DNA from: Heligmosomoides polygyrus polygyrus
Lineage: Eukaryota; Nematoda; Chromadorea; Rhabditida; Heligmosomidae
Direction of reading: 5' to 3'
Length of the DNA stretch: 64,000 nt
Assembly (NCBI GenBank): GCA_947396885.1
Contig: OX377202.1
Coordinates: forward strand, 67,676,643 to 67,740,642
In this document: piece by piece, positions 9,280 to 20,344 of the stretch
Layout: each line of letters starts with the position of its first letter
How positions within the stretch are numbered: position 1 is the first letter of the stretch
The notes under the pieces: model-generated
What the model was told of the DNA's origin: nothing
The model's input: the letters and a program-made list of their open reading frames with translations, nothing else
Database searches by the model: none
Translations under genes and position numbers: made by a program

Positions 9280-9939
9280 CCCACCTGCGTCTCTGGGCAG
9301 TACACGGTCGCATTTGTTTCGCGTTTCGTTCCTTTATCCACCTCCCGGGGACGCGCCACGTGGCCCTGCCACAAGCGACCCGAGATCCCTCTTAACAAGA
9401 GAGCCCGAAGGCTCTCTAGCGAGGGAGCTCGCGTGAAACATTGAATTCTTGAAATATGCGACGGCCATGTAGATACCTTAAGAAAATCTTCAGGCCCTGG
9501 AGGTGAATGCTTCGTTAACCCTTTCACGACACGCTGCATGCAAAGCAGTCGAGGAAAGAAACATATACTATTCCTTAAGAAGCAGGCAACGAAGACGAGT
9601 AGGAAGGCCGTCTTTTTTCTTACGGTTAAAATTCCCTTCGTTTCTAGTTGAGAAGCTTGAACACTGGCGAGATTTCGTGCTCCGTCTCGAACCATGCGTC
9701 AGCGAGCTCACGTCCGTGTGTCAGCGCCGCGACGTCGCGTTGGTGTAATGTCCTAGGGCCCCACCGGAGGGCTACTGAGCTGTAACGGATTGGATACACT
9801 GCTAGTGTTTAGTTGAGAATCATCCGAAAGTGTTGCGTAACATATTCACTATTGAGGCTATAAGTCACGACCGCTAATGCATATGTTATACTTCCGCTGT
9901 GGCGATGCTGCGTATTGCGTAGCTACCCGCACAGGGCCT

Positions 9940-11725
9940 ATGTTATACTTTTTATGACATTAAGGTCTACATTTCATACGAGAGCAGTAAGCCAGAGAAG
10001 GCCACGAGCTTGTTGAATGAAGCGGTGTCGAAGATGAGCACCTGGTCCAAGGAATGGTCATTGCTTTAATTACAAGGGAAAGTCATATTTTCTCGCTTAA
10101 CTCCTCCCCGTTAGAAATAAACTTTCCAGATGGCCCTTCTCTTTCCCCCTGCGATCAGGTGGTAGACCTTGGCGTGCTTCTTTCAAAAGGCCTTTGTTGG
10201 TCAAATCAAGTTTAGGAAGTTGCTAAAAAGGGACTGAAGCTAGTTCATCTATTATTCCGAAACATCCACTGTTCTGATGTAAGCATTTGGTTGAAGCTGT
10301 GTAAAATCTACGTTCTCCCAGTAGTTGATCACTGTAGTCCTGTTTGGAGTCCCCATCTGACTAAAGATATTCAAACACTAAAAGGAGTCCAAAAGACCTT
10401 CACTAGGCTGTTGTACTTCAGAGCGTTTGCCAATGATGGTTATGAATCGAGCATTCCTGAGTATACGGTAAGGCTTAAAGATCTCAACATGAAAAGTCTT
10501 TTCTATTGTAGAACTGTTTCAGACCTACTTCTTGCTTTTCAGAGGCGAGCTTTGCCTGAGCCCGTCGAAATATTGGACATTCCGTACATCGAATGGCAGG
10601 AGAAGTCGTTTCAACGTACACAACTACAAGCTGGGTCCATTTCAGAAAGCGCTATGTATAAACTCGTTCTTTGTTCGTACTACAAAATGGGTGAAAGTCT
10701 GCCCGTGTCAGTTCTGTCTTGAGAAAAATCTTCTCAGTTCAAACAAACTATAAAGAAGATTAATATTTTAAGTTTTCTTGGGATTCCAGATGTCTCCTAG
10801 TACTCTTGTAGACTTGTTCAGATAACTCGCTTAACTGATCCGGGTCGTATTATCTTTAATTCTCTAAACTCGTGACTTTTCCGTGAGCATGGCCTGCTTA
10901 TACTCCATTTTCCATTTTCTTGGTATGCTGAGTGAAGTAAACCCAGTCTCCATCCCAAACGTGGTTTCTTTTTTCTAGACTGCGTCCCTGCAAGGGTCAC
11001 GCAACTGACCGGCCTCATCCGTGTCACAACCAGGTAGAGTCCCTAGGAGCCACTTCCTGTGGGGAGGGCTTCACCTATTGCGATTCATGCTTCTCTGGCT
11101 AAACGGCTCTCCTACAGCTTTTAAGTGGTACGGCAACCGTCTTCTATCCCTTCAGCTTTCTGCCGACCATATAGCCTTTGGAAGAGCAGTAGACGTTGTC
11201 CTGAATACGCCTGGCCTGCACCTGTGCTTAAGTCTGGACACAGGAGCCTCTACCAAGGGGAGGGCTTCACCTATTGCTATGCACGGTTCCATTTTCGGCC
11301 ATCACGGGTTGTTACCGGTCTGACATTTTTTTCTTTTCTTTTCTTTTCGACTTTTGCCTGGACTGAGCTTACACGACAGGGACGTTTTGTCAAATCATGA
11401 AGGATATTCTAACCTCGTTCCCGGGAAACCACGAAAAAGTCGTAGCTAAAGGTGATCGCATTAGGACACGTGAACCGATTCGGTCTATTTGGCGAGTGAT
11501 CTCCTTCATCTGCCAATTAGTACTTGTTTTAAGCGTATGGCTAACATTATCTTAACATTCCACGATTGTAGTCGTTTATTTTGTTTGGTCGCTTTGTTTG
11601 GTCTAACTAGTTTAATCGTTTCCCTTCGTTTTGTCCCACTTCGTTCTTTCTTTTGTTGTTGAGCCATGGATCATTTAAATTTAGCGTGCCCTCCATGGGC
11701 GCATAAATAATAAATAAATAAATAC
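9940..11725 (+). mobile_element. CR1-like LINE remnant (3' half)
   Basis: Plus-strand remains of a CR1-like reverse transcriptase begin around a decayed motif C (expected FADD) near 9950 and run through ATSLLNEAVSKMSTW, SLNSSPLEI and VDLGVLLSK to an open frame at 10291-10722 (LCKIYVLPVVDHCSPVWSPH). The same order of motifs occurs in the minus-strand copy at 26850-28800. A roughly 1-kb 3' region with internally repeated GGGGAGGGCTTCACCTATTG blocks (11060 and 11258) ends in TAAATAATAAATAAATAAA at about 11705-11725. Frameshifts and stops make it a pseudogene. Confidence 0.8.
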
Positions 11726-11726
11726 T

Positions 11727-12269
11727 TCGGCGACACATCGTCGCGGCGATGACAGACATGGGTGCATCGTAATGCGTTTGTAGCATCTTGTAGCATTGTT
11801 TGTAGCATTTTTAGCACCGAAGCGCGTTTTCAATGTCATCATTTGGTAACCAGGTAGAAACACAGACGTAGAGAGGTCGAAAAAGCAGGCCGTTCTTTCG
11901 GTCCCACTACACTGCAATGACTAGGACGCCTTAAATGGATGAAAATGTGATCAACGCCGCCCAACGTGAAAGCCAGTAGGCAATCTGAACTCTGATATTA
12001 CAAGCAGATGAAAAGTCAGGAAGGAATTCTGAACCTTTTTTACTGCTTGCCTACATTATCCAGGCAGGAGTGAAGGGGATTGTAGTTTATCTGGGTGGCT
12101 CACACTCGTTCATGCTAGGGGTTATGCTCGTATTGGAAGCGGTATTGAAAACGGACAGACCTCCCGTCCATGAGTGCGTGGCCAGAAAAGCGATATTTTT
12201 GGTCACCTCGATCTTATTCTAACAGAACTCAAGCAAATTATGATATGTACTTGATAAGTTATCGACTAA
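11727..12269. other. Non-coding stretch
   Basis: Between the CR1-like tail and the PIF-like element I see only short open frames without motifs. The last three bases, TAA at 12267-12269, are the likely target duplication of the following element. Confidence 0.4.
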
Positions 12270-13578
12270 CAAGGGAGGGGTCTGAAGCGCATGCCTGAAC
12301 AGGAGGAGCGAGTCATATAGGGAGAATCCTTACTTTTCAATTAGTATGAAAATGTGTTTATTTTTTACCAAGTCGTTAAACCCAAGGAGTAGGAGGACCT
12401 GGAAGTTACAATGGAATACTCCACATCACGAGTTAGGGGGTCTTGTACGCTCGCGATGCCTCTGCTGGTGAGCGGCTCGAAGCGCAGTGGCAGTGACGTT
12501 GCTTCATGCGAGAAAGGTCGAGGGTTTGGTTCTTCCGTGCTGACGCATTTTTGCATTTCAACTGACTGGTTGAGAATTGGGGATTCCGACGTCTACACCA
12601 TTTTCAAATGTTTTCTGCGCATTTTTCCATCTATCCGCTGTGGACAGTACCCTTTTTGCGACTTTACTGACCGGATTTTTAACCACAACGTCTTCTTCAA
12701 CTTCAAGTTTCGAAATCCTTTACTACGCTGGCCATCCGTTCGGCCAGCTTGATTTCTTCCCTCGAAGGTTCCTTGCCTAAAGGTGGGCCACACTTCGGCA
12801 TGAGCAGGTGGATTACCACTCGAGCATCGGCAGACATTCTTGTTCTTAGGTTTTAGAAGACCTCCAGCATACCTCTGATTTCCAGGTGACAGGCAAAGAC
12901 GAGGGAAAGAGTGCCGATGCCGTTGAAAAACCATCTTAGGTCAATTTGCGGGATCCACAGCCTCGTTTCTCATTTGAACCACCTCAAACGTCGCTTCCTG
13001 GACCCTTTTGAAAATCCGAGCAGGATGGTTTTTCCTGAGGTCATTGTCCATATATGGAAATAGACTGTGAAGAGCCTGTACCCTTTATACGCTATTGTGC
13101 CCAATGCGGCTCCATGCACTTTGTACCTGTGTATCACTGATGTTGAACATTTTTACATCATGTCATTTATACACACATCATTTATGCATCATCATGTTGA
13201 GTACTACAGCATTCAGCTGGAAAATTAGGCCAAAAACGTCTGAAAATGGTATAGACGTTAGTATCCCCCAAATCTCAACCAGTCAGTTGTAATGCGAAAA
13301 TGCGTCAGCACGGAAGAACCAAACCCTCGACCTTTCCCGCATAGAGCAACGTCAATTCCTCTGCGCTTCGAGACGCTCACCAGCAGAGGCATCGCGGGCG
13401 TACAAGACCCCCTAACTCGTGGTGCGCTGTATTCCTTTGTGACTTGAAGGTCTCCCTACTCCTTGGGTTCAACGACTTGGTAAAAACAAACACATTTTTA
13501 TACTAACTGAATGCTAGGGGGTTCTCCGTATATGACTCGCTCTCCCCGTTCAGACATACGCTTCAGACCCCTCCCTTG
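12270..13578. mobile_element. PIF/Harbinger-like DNA element with ~300-bp inverted ends
   Basis: The ends CAAGGGAGGGGTCTGAAGCG and CGCTTCAGACCCCTCCCTTG are inverted copies, and homology between arms extends about 300 bp inward (landmarks: CCAAGTCGTTAAACCCAAGG near 12369 and its complement near 13460; CGAGGGTTTGGTTCTTCC and its complement). Both sides are flanked by TAA (12267-12269 and 13579-13581), which fits the 3-bp target of PIF/Harbinger elements. The interior holds broken minus-strand coding whose clearest part, KEPSREEIKLAERMAS, recurs at 46.45 kb. No intact transposase is present. Family assignment rests on target size only. Confidence 0.6.
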
Positions 13579-13579
13579 T

Positions 13580-13841
13580 AAGATTGTCAACGTCGTTATT
13601 CGGCTGACGTTTCGGCAGTTTGCCTTCTTCGGTGCCTGGGAAAGTCGGAAATATTCACAACGCCATTCGCCCAAACATTGTTCCATCCTACAGAGTAATC
13701 TTCTTAGAGAAAAATAAAGGATTCCTCTGTAGGATGAAATGGTGTTTGGGCAAATGGCGTTGTGATTAATTCCGACATTTCCAAGCTCCGACGAAGGCAA
13801 AACTGCCGAAACGTCAGCCGAATAAAGCCGTCAACAATCTT
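13580..13841. mobile_element. Foldback MITE, 262 bp
   Basis: Two arms of about 115 bp are inverted copies: AAGATTGT at 13580 mirrors ACAATCTT at 13834-13841, and TTATTCGGCTGACGTTTCGG is mirrored near 13810-13829. The centre reads GAGAAAAATAAAGGA. It directly abuts the PIF-like element. A related internal block (CTCTGTAGGATGAAGTGG) recurs near 14050. No coding capacity. Confidence 0.65.
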
Positions 13842-14104
13842 GGTCGATAGCTTATCAAGTACACATAATAATTGGACAACGTCATGCCAAGATTTATGGA
13901 AAGTCGAATCTGGGCAGTACTCAAGCCGACTGGTCCTAGGTGTGAAGCTCAGCTCACATATGTGTGGTTGTCTAGCGACATCGCCTTGCTTTTATGGTGA
14001 GTTTTACCTAGGATATTAACCGAAACTTGCCTCTAAGTTCCTTAGAAAGAGTACTCTGTAGGATGAAGTGGTGGTTAGGGAAACGATCTTCACAATTAGA
14101 ATTA

Positions 14105-14205
14105 TGGGATGGGTGTTTAGATGCGATCAAAACTTTTGCGGCATGTGCTGGGGTTCGAGTCCCGTCTGGTGCAAGGCTTTTGATCGCAACTAGACATCCT
14201 CCTAA
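14105..14205 (+). mobile_element. SINE-B copy
   Basis: Contains GGGGTTCGAGTCCCGTCTGG, a good polymerase III B box, followed by CTTTTGATCGCAACTAGACA, the body shared with the copies near 2.9 and 3.0 kb. The A-box half is reduced to a short, diverged stretch. Confidence 0.5.
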
Positions 14206-14210
14206 CATCT

Positions 14211-15965
14211 TCTATCTCCTATTTCTCTCAATGATCACCCAAAATGGCTTCGCCTGCCCATGAAGACAATGTAGAGTGCAAGGACTGCTCGACATATGAA
14301 GAAAAGCAGATTTATCTACCTATAAGCGACATGTACGAAATTCTTAAATAATCTCGGGATGTGTGTCATCTTGAAATCCGTTTCGAAAATTTTGTGTAGG
14401 CACCCGTTTTCAGATGCGGCAAGACGGTCAGCGACAACTTGTCGCTGTGCTACGCACGTCTGTGACAAGTTGCCGCCCACGCTACGTGGTGCGTAGCAGC
14501 CCGCTCAACACTGTCGCCGACGTCGCCGACCACAGCGTCGCCGAAGTAGAACGTGTCGCGCGCAGTGGCGCAGACGCACTGCGTAGCACCCGCTCTGCAC
14601 GGTCGAGGACAGGGTCGTCGACGGACCACGGAAGATAGCATAAAGCAGAATGCCACTTACATTAGCCATCAATGTGGGGATATTTCGTTCTTTACAGTGC
14701 TTCTCGTTGTATCGTTAACATGTGTCAAACTCCATGCGAACGAAAACTACTATCAATCGAATCAAAATCACGAGCTCTTGGAAGAGGGCATGGCCACATT
14801 TCGTTTTTTGACGTTTAGAAATGGCCGCCTTCCTGCTCTTAAACATAAGTTTTAATCCATTATTTTTCACCAAAAAACAGTGACATTGTCGTCAGCGTGT
14901 TGCACGATCCTCCTCCCTTCTGCATGGCGCACGACCCTCCTCCCTTCTGTTTTGTCATTAGTGAGCGAATGACGAGTTGGTATGCCTCTTTAGAATTGGA
15001 GAGAAAGGGAAGAGCAGCAGCTTTAGAAGGAAGAGCAGTCGAGGCGCATCCCTCATTGCATCTGCTTGAAAGCGACCGGCTGAAAGGAGAACTTACACAA
15101 GTCGTGGTTTTTCTAGCTACTGCCACCCCAGAGATAATACATATAATATACGGTTGTAGGCTTATAAATACAACGCCCAGAAAGTGGGATATATTATAAA
15201 TATAAACTATCAAAATGGAAGCCTCGTGCAGAAAAGAATCGGCGGTACCGGCGGTAATTGAACTAGCTTACTGAGATCCAAGACTAGATTGGACAAGAGG
15301 AGATCGTTAAAATTACGCTTATCATCACTACATTCAGAATTTGCATTTGTGGAAAGCTGTCTTTCCAGAGGGCTATGACGCCTTCAGAATTTTCCTTCAA
15401 GTTCACCTTTCCCTCTGTCTTTCTAACAGTTTCTTTAACCAATTCTGCATTCCGTTTACTTAGCTCGTTCACTTCCATATAATCCTGCATGAGCTGTGTG
15501 TTGTCCCGGTTTATTCGCTATCTTTTCTTGGATCATTTTGAATGCGAAAAGTATTTTCTGCGCTTTGTTCTATTTCTAGAATGTAGGTGGAGTTCATTAT
15601 ATGACTCGTTGAGTAATGATTTCGAATGAACTTGTGGGGATAACCGTAATGTGGTTAAATCTTTGAGCACTCGTGATCCAGTGTTTGATAATGTTGCTGG
15701 CTTAACAAGCCTGCTGTAACCAGATTCGGAGATGTGCAGTATGTACACGAAGAGCCGTGACTCTCCATGGTTGTCATAATGATTTGACAGCATCCAGCAC
15801 TAACACTAACACTGTTGCTGTAAGAAGCAACAACTCGGTTATCGGTGTTTAATCCCTGGTAATACTCTGAGAATCTTGCAGCGCTCTCCGTCAACCGTCA
15901 GCAGCGTTCAAAATTTATTTAATGCCAATTCGTTAAAGCTCACTCTTAAACATTTCGGCCGAGAT
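14211..15965. other. Intergenic region with small repeats
   Basis: No gene is supported. 14400-14640 is GC-rich with degenerate internal repeats (GCGTAGCAGCCCGCTC and GCGTAGCACCCGCTCTGC). 14675-14780 resembles the diverged units at 62.57-63.1 kb (GTGGGGATAT then CTATCAATCGAAT). 14905-14950 holds two tandem copies of a 28-bp unit containing CCTCCTCCCTTCTG. The remainder is featureless. Confidence 0.45.
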
Positions 15966-16702
15966 TCACAAGGTCTTGCAGCAGGAACTCATCTGAAGGG
16001 TGTATGCCTGATCATACTCCCTAATCTCGAGATTAAATCCTCCGGCTCGACCTAATCGAATGTACGGTACATCTTCTTCACCTCCATTGTACCTCTGCAA
16101 TAGGAAAAATTAGCCTGTTGCAAGTAACATTTATAGGTCAACTTATAGAAAAATTTTGGAGATAATGAGCGATGAAGGACTTCCAGTAAACGTCATCAAT
16201 CGCATCGAGAATATGCATACTTTCCAGAACTTTGATCAACTTTACACTCATTTCCCGCTTAGTCAATCTGTCGTTTAAGCTGCGCAAGATGCTACGATTT
16301 GCTTCGAGCAACCTCGCACATGCTCAGGCATCTTACATACACGTGGTGATCAATTTCGAGTAAAGGACGCTCCTGGTCACCTCTTTGGGACCGAAGTTCA
16401 CAGGAACCGCGAGCGATACGGAGTCCAGTCGAAATCCTTCCGGACATGAGTGCGTCCTGCCCGGCATGAGGCAGTACTCGCCAGTCGGCCAAGATGCGCC
16501 GGTGTCTGTAACGATGCAATTTTATAATGTAATTTTGACACCATTATTTTGAAAGCAAAAATAGATTAGACCTTTGCTGCGTGCGATTAGGTTTTGTCAT
16601 TCCCACCTGAATAGGCAGGTTTTCTCTTGAACTCGTTCTCGGAGATTTCGTTCTGATGAACCGAATCCTCAAGCAGCTCATTAGACCATTGGGGTAATTC
16701 CT
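15966..16702 (-). CDS. Apextrin-C-like secreted protein, three 3' exons (5' partial)
   Basis: Three minus-strand exons join in phase. Exon a (16702-16607) follows a TTTTCAG acceptor and reads ELPQWSNELLEDSVHQNEIS through KRKPAYS. Exon b (16505-16337) reads TGASWPTGEYCLMPGRTHSC, then PEGFRLDSVSLAVPVNF and YSKLITTC. Exon c (16092-15966) reads YNGGEEDVPYIRLGRAGGFN and LQMSSCCKTL, ending TGA. Codons split at both junctions are restored (Asp, Met); exon c uses an AG two bases beyond a first AG. The SWPTGEYC and CPEGF pattern and the terminal CC motif resemble the extracellular apextrin C-terminal (ApeC) domain; this is recall of a family pattern, not a search. The start and any signal peptide are missing upstream, where an RTE copy begins 71 bp away, presumably in an intron. 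Confidence 0.65.
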
Positions 16703-17250
16703 CTGAAAACAGTTATGTCTATGGGAGGGGATTTTTCATAAGCTTACAAAGTCAACCACGGATCTACCTCAATAGAGAGCCTTCGGGCCCTCTTGTTAAG
16801 AGGGATCTCGGGCCGCTTATGGCAGGGCCACGTGGCGCGTCCCCGGGAGGTGGATAAAGGAACGAAACGCGAACCAAATGCGACTGTGTACTGCCCAGAG
16901 ACGCATGTGGGATGCAGGGGATGGACTCCTTGCTCGTGCTGTGTCGGGTCGACGCGTTCCTTGTGCGTGGGAGCGACATGTTCATGCACATTGTGTGTGG
17001 ATGTGTTTGCGCCTGAGCGGATTGTAACTGTGTCGACTCGGCCAAAGCTTGCACTCGGTAGACTGGGAGGACATAGTTAGGCGATTCGAGGCCGCCTTAA
17101 GTCTCGCCCCGTCCCTTCGGACAGTCTGGCTGGCTGACCGGAGTTTTTCGCCCGCACGACAGAACTGACTAGCTACCGTGTGTACTCCGGTCAAACACAG
17201 TAGCACTGAAGAACCTCATTTACCCCGGAAGAGCACCCATTTCTGCAGCG

Positions 17251-18219
17251 ATGGGAAGGACGAATACGGAGAGGCTGCTGAAATCTCAGGGCCCAACCAG
17301 GCTGCGCAAATTGAGGACTAGGATGACGATCTGTACTTACAACGCCCGCACGCTCGCATCGGAAGCATCCGTCGAGTACTTGATGATGCAGGCCAAGAAG
17401 ATCAAGTACGACGTCATCGGACTGACCGAGAAGAGAAGGCACTAACCCCTACGACACGCCACCTACGACTCCGGAGAAGAACTGTTCCTCGGAACACGCG
17501 ACAGCAGGGGAGTAAGCGGCGTTGGTATCCTCGTCAACACGCACTTGGCCATGAACATCGATTCCTACGAGTCTCTGACAACCCAAATCGGACGTCTGCG
17601 ACCAAAGCGATGTGGTTTCGTGCCAACTTTGATTGTGTTCGTCGCGTATGCCCCAACATCCAACTACGACGTCCATGAGGTCGAAGCATTCTACGTGGAG
17701 CTGGAGAAGTTCTATAAGGAGGACCACACCTTCTACAAGCTGATCGTCGGCGACTTCAACGCCAAGATCGGACCGCGAAGGTCGCCGGAAGAACTTCACA
17801 TCGGAACCCACGGTTTGGAGTGGAACGAGCAAGGTGAAAGGCTGTCTGAGTTTATCATGTCGACCAAGACCATCCATGGAAACTCACAGTTCCATAAGCC
17901 TTCCTCCCTACGATGGAGCTGGGAATCCCTCGTTGGGCAGTTCCACAACGAGATCGACCACATCATCTTCAACCGCAACTATTGCCTGACCGATATTTCC
18001 GTTGTCACTAGGTTCTACACGGGATCGGACCACCGCCTCTTTCGCGCGAGGTTCCGCTTTTCGCGTCAAGGAGAGAAGGCCGCAAAGATCAAGAAGAGGA
18101 GTCCCAGAACAACCATCAATTGGGACATCTACACCTCTCTTGCCGGCCTTTGGGAAGACACCGTCATGGACAACATCGACGAGGAATACCGACCGCTTTG
18201 TGCACCATCTCCGCGATAG
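17251..18219 (+). pseudogene. RTE copy 2 endonuclease, one in-frame stop
   Basis: The frame opens at ATG 17251 (MGRTNTERLLKSQGPTRLRK), carries TYNART and GLTEK (the conserved Glu is kept), and is stopped by TAA at 17443. It resumes in the same frame to 18219 with MAMNIDSYESL, GDFNAKIG and the intact TGSDHRLFRARF motif that copy 1 has lost. After about 18190 a one-base insertion turns DEEYDRF into DEEYRPL and the frame ends. Confidence 0.8.
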
Positions 18220-18487
18220 TGCTAAGGGAGCCGAGAGCTTGAAGACCACCAAGAGACGCTGTCTCCGGAACCTCTCGAGCTGATAGGCCAGCGTGGAGCA
18301 GCAGAAGCGTCACGCAACTACCAGCTGACGTCCGAGCTTGCAAAGCTATACAGAGCGGCGATAAAGGAGGATCTTAAGGAGAGAAGAGCGGAAGTGTTGG
18401 CAGAAGCTGCAGAGCCAGATTTGAGCATTCGCAATGCCCGCCGGAACTTCGCCAACTTCAGTACCAAGATGAGCGCTCTCCGACCTC

Positions 18488-18890
18488 TTTCGATGGAGTC
18501 GAATGCCTTCTTCCAGGTGTTCGGTTCTGATCCTGTCGGGCCCGGGTGCTGTTCGCTTCTTCACCGACGAGATGGCGTGTCGGATCTCGGAAGGGAGAAC
18601 AGAGGGAACGACGTATCCATCCTGCCGAAGATGGCATGGAGGCACGTGGACGGAACCGTCACCTCTTCCAGAAGGACCATGGAGAAGGTCATGCACGACT
18701 TCTACTCCGATCTCTTCGATAGCGACGTCCACGTGCCCCCGTGCCATCTTCGGCAGGATGGATACGTCGTTCTCTCTGTTCTCCCTTCCGAGGTCCGACA
18801 CGCCATCTCGTCGGTGAAGAAGCGTACAGCACCCGGCCCCGACAGAATCAGACCCGAACACCTGGAAGAAGGCATTCGACTGCGTCGAAA
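18488..18890. repeat. Inverted duplication inside RTE copy 2
   Basis: Arm 18488-18652 is the reverse complement, about 94 percent by eye, of arm 18726-18890, with about 73 bp between them. Both arms contain the deletion junction CTGGAAGAAGGCATTCGAC that joins distant parts of the reverse transcriptase in this copy. The direct arm keeps the sense reading (DGYVVLSVLPSE, KKRTAPGPDRI). Confidence 0.85.
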
Positions 18891-19512
18891 CTGAAGCGGT
18901 TATCAACGCCCTGCTCACTCAGGGGGTTCCTACATAGTCAGTACATCAGAGTCCTCCGAGAGCTGTACAGTGGATTCACGACCAAGATCTCACCATTCTA
19001 CAACGACGTCGTCATCGACGTGAAGAGAGGGCTTCGGCAAGGGGATACCATATCCCCGAAGCTCTTCAGTGCCACTCTCGAAAACGTCATGCGCAAACTA
19101 GAAGGGGAAGACATGGGAGTGAAGGTCGACGGCCGGCAACTGCACCATCTTCGCTTCGCTGACGACATCGTACTCATAACACCGAGCATCAGCCAGGCGG
19201 AGCGAATGCTGGCCGACTTCGATCGTGTATGTGGGAATGTTGGACTGCAGCTGAATCTTACGAAGTCGATGTTCATGAGGAACGGACATGTTTCTGATGC
19301 CCCATTCTCGCTCCACGAAACGAACATCTCCGAATGCTCTAGCTACGTGTATCTGGGTCGCGAAGTCAATATGACCGACGACCTAGCACCGGAGCTGAGC
19401 AGGAGGAAACGAGTGGCATGGAGAGCTTTCAAGAGTGTCGAATAAGTCGCGAGGAAGACGAAGAACGTCGTACTCCGTGCCCACCATTTTGGCTCCACTG
19501 TTCTTCCTACAC

Positions 19513-20344
19513 TTTTGTGAGTCTGCAAATTTAGCTATTTTTCTGATAAGTATTCTTTTGTTTTTTGAGCGATCACAATGAGCGATCTCCGAACCAACAA
19601 GATAAGCAAAATATGAAGTGCAGTATCTGTTCCTCCCCAGAATCAATAAACCGCTCCCCGGAATTAATAAACTGCTGAAAATAAGCCACCAGTCGTCCAG
19701 TTGGAAGAAGCGGAGTTGCTACCATCCTTTCTTGTGGAGTGCGGGCCCAGCGAATGCTCTAATGATTAACTGGAGAGGGTTTTGCTATCAACATCCACCA
19801 TAGCTTGTTCGGCTGGCTAAATGTCTGCATCGAAATTCACAACGTCCGGTGGTTAGCATTCTGAATGGGAGCTTGAGCTTTCCAAGAGGTTCTACTTATT
19901 CTTCTAATGATATCTTCTTTGCTGCTTGTATTCAGTAAGAGACTCTACGCCCATCCCTCTTCAAAATTACAGTTAATGAGTAGTAAAACCAATCCACCTA
20001 CTGCAAAGAGATATAACAGGATGTCACAAAAAGAAGACTTACGATTGAAGGGTAAAATCAAAGTTGTACTTTGGCAATAGCCTCGCGTAATAATTTCGTT
20101 AGAGTTAGCGTTCTGGAGCTTGTTTTTATCACAGTTAATTAAAGTCACACTCATTTCGTTACAAATTGAAATCGATGTACCTCACTCCCAAAAAAAAACT
20201 GAAACGACAAATTTGAACTGTGCTAAATTCATTACCTGTGCCCGGGCTCGGTCTAGCGAAGCAGCCGAAAATGTTGTCGGCGATACTGAGCAGGAACAAG
20301 ATCGGATGAGCTGACCTTCTGATGAGCATTGATGTCGACAGGAA
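19513..20344. other. Intergenic stretch
   Basis: No gene is supported. A short imperfect direct repeat (ATCAATAAACCGCTCCCCGG and ATTAATAAACTGCTG) lies at about 19640-19675. The right part should contain the promoter of the gene starting at 20345. Confidence 0.35.

Larger units (their letters stand above)
6003..9418 (-). mobile_element. RTE-clade non-LTR retrotransposon, near full length
   Basis: A 3.4-kb element with a 5' region, a small upstream ORF, an endonuclease and a reverse transcriptase. The 5' boundary at 9418 is where homology with the second copy (16773 on the plus strand) begins. The 3' end is a short GGTGATACA-type repeat around 6003-6026, typical of RTE tails. Two frameshifts near 8265 and 8160 separate the endonuclease from the reverse transcriptase frame, judged by comparison with the second copy, which reads through there. 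The copy is therefore probably inactive although its reverse transcriptase is intact. Insertion target duplications were not identified. Confidence 0.9.
16773..19512 (+). mobile_element. RTE retrotransposon copy 2, rearranged
   Basis: This is a plus-strand relative of the element at 6003-9418, sharing the 5' end (TAGAGAGCCTTCGGG), upstream ORF start, endonuclease and reverse transcriptase. The endonuclease (ATG 17251) is broken only by a TAA at 17443-17445 and then runs in frame to about 18190, where a one-base insertion shifts it. The reverse transcriptase has lost the block between EHL and AFDSVE, carries an inverted duplication (18488-18890), and resumes at 18930-19445 with RQGDTISPKLFSATLENVMR and FADD. 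Homology stops near 19512, so it is truncated at the 3' side, unusual for elements that normally lose 5' sequence. Confidence 0.88.

Noticed and set aside
9360..9440. HDV-like ribozyme at the RTE 5' end
   Set aside because: The P4-like UUCG hairpin and a TCCCTC/GAGGGA pairing are suggestive, but only four bases lie where P3 and P1' should be and no catalytic C is positioned after the hairpin.
14140..14175. tRNA gene
   Set aside because: There is a good B box, but no matching acceptor stem or anticodon arm; the same sequence recurs as a SINE body.
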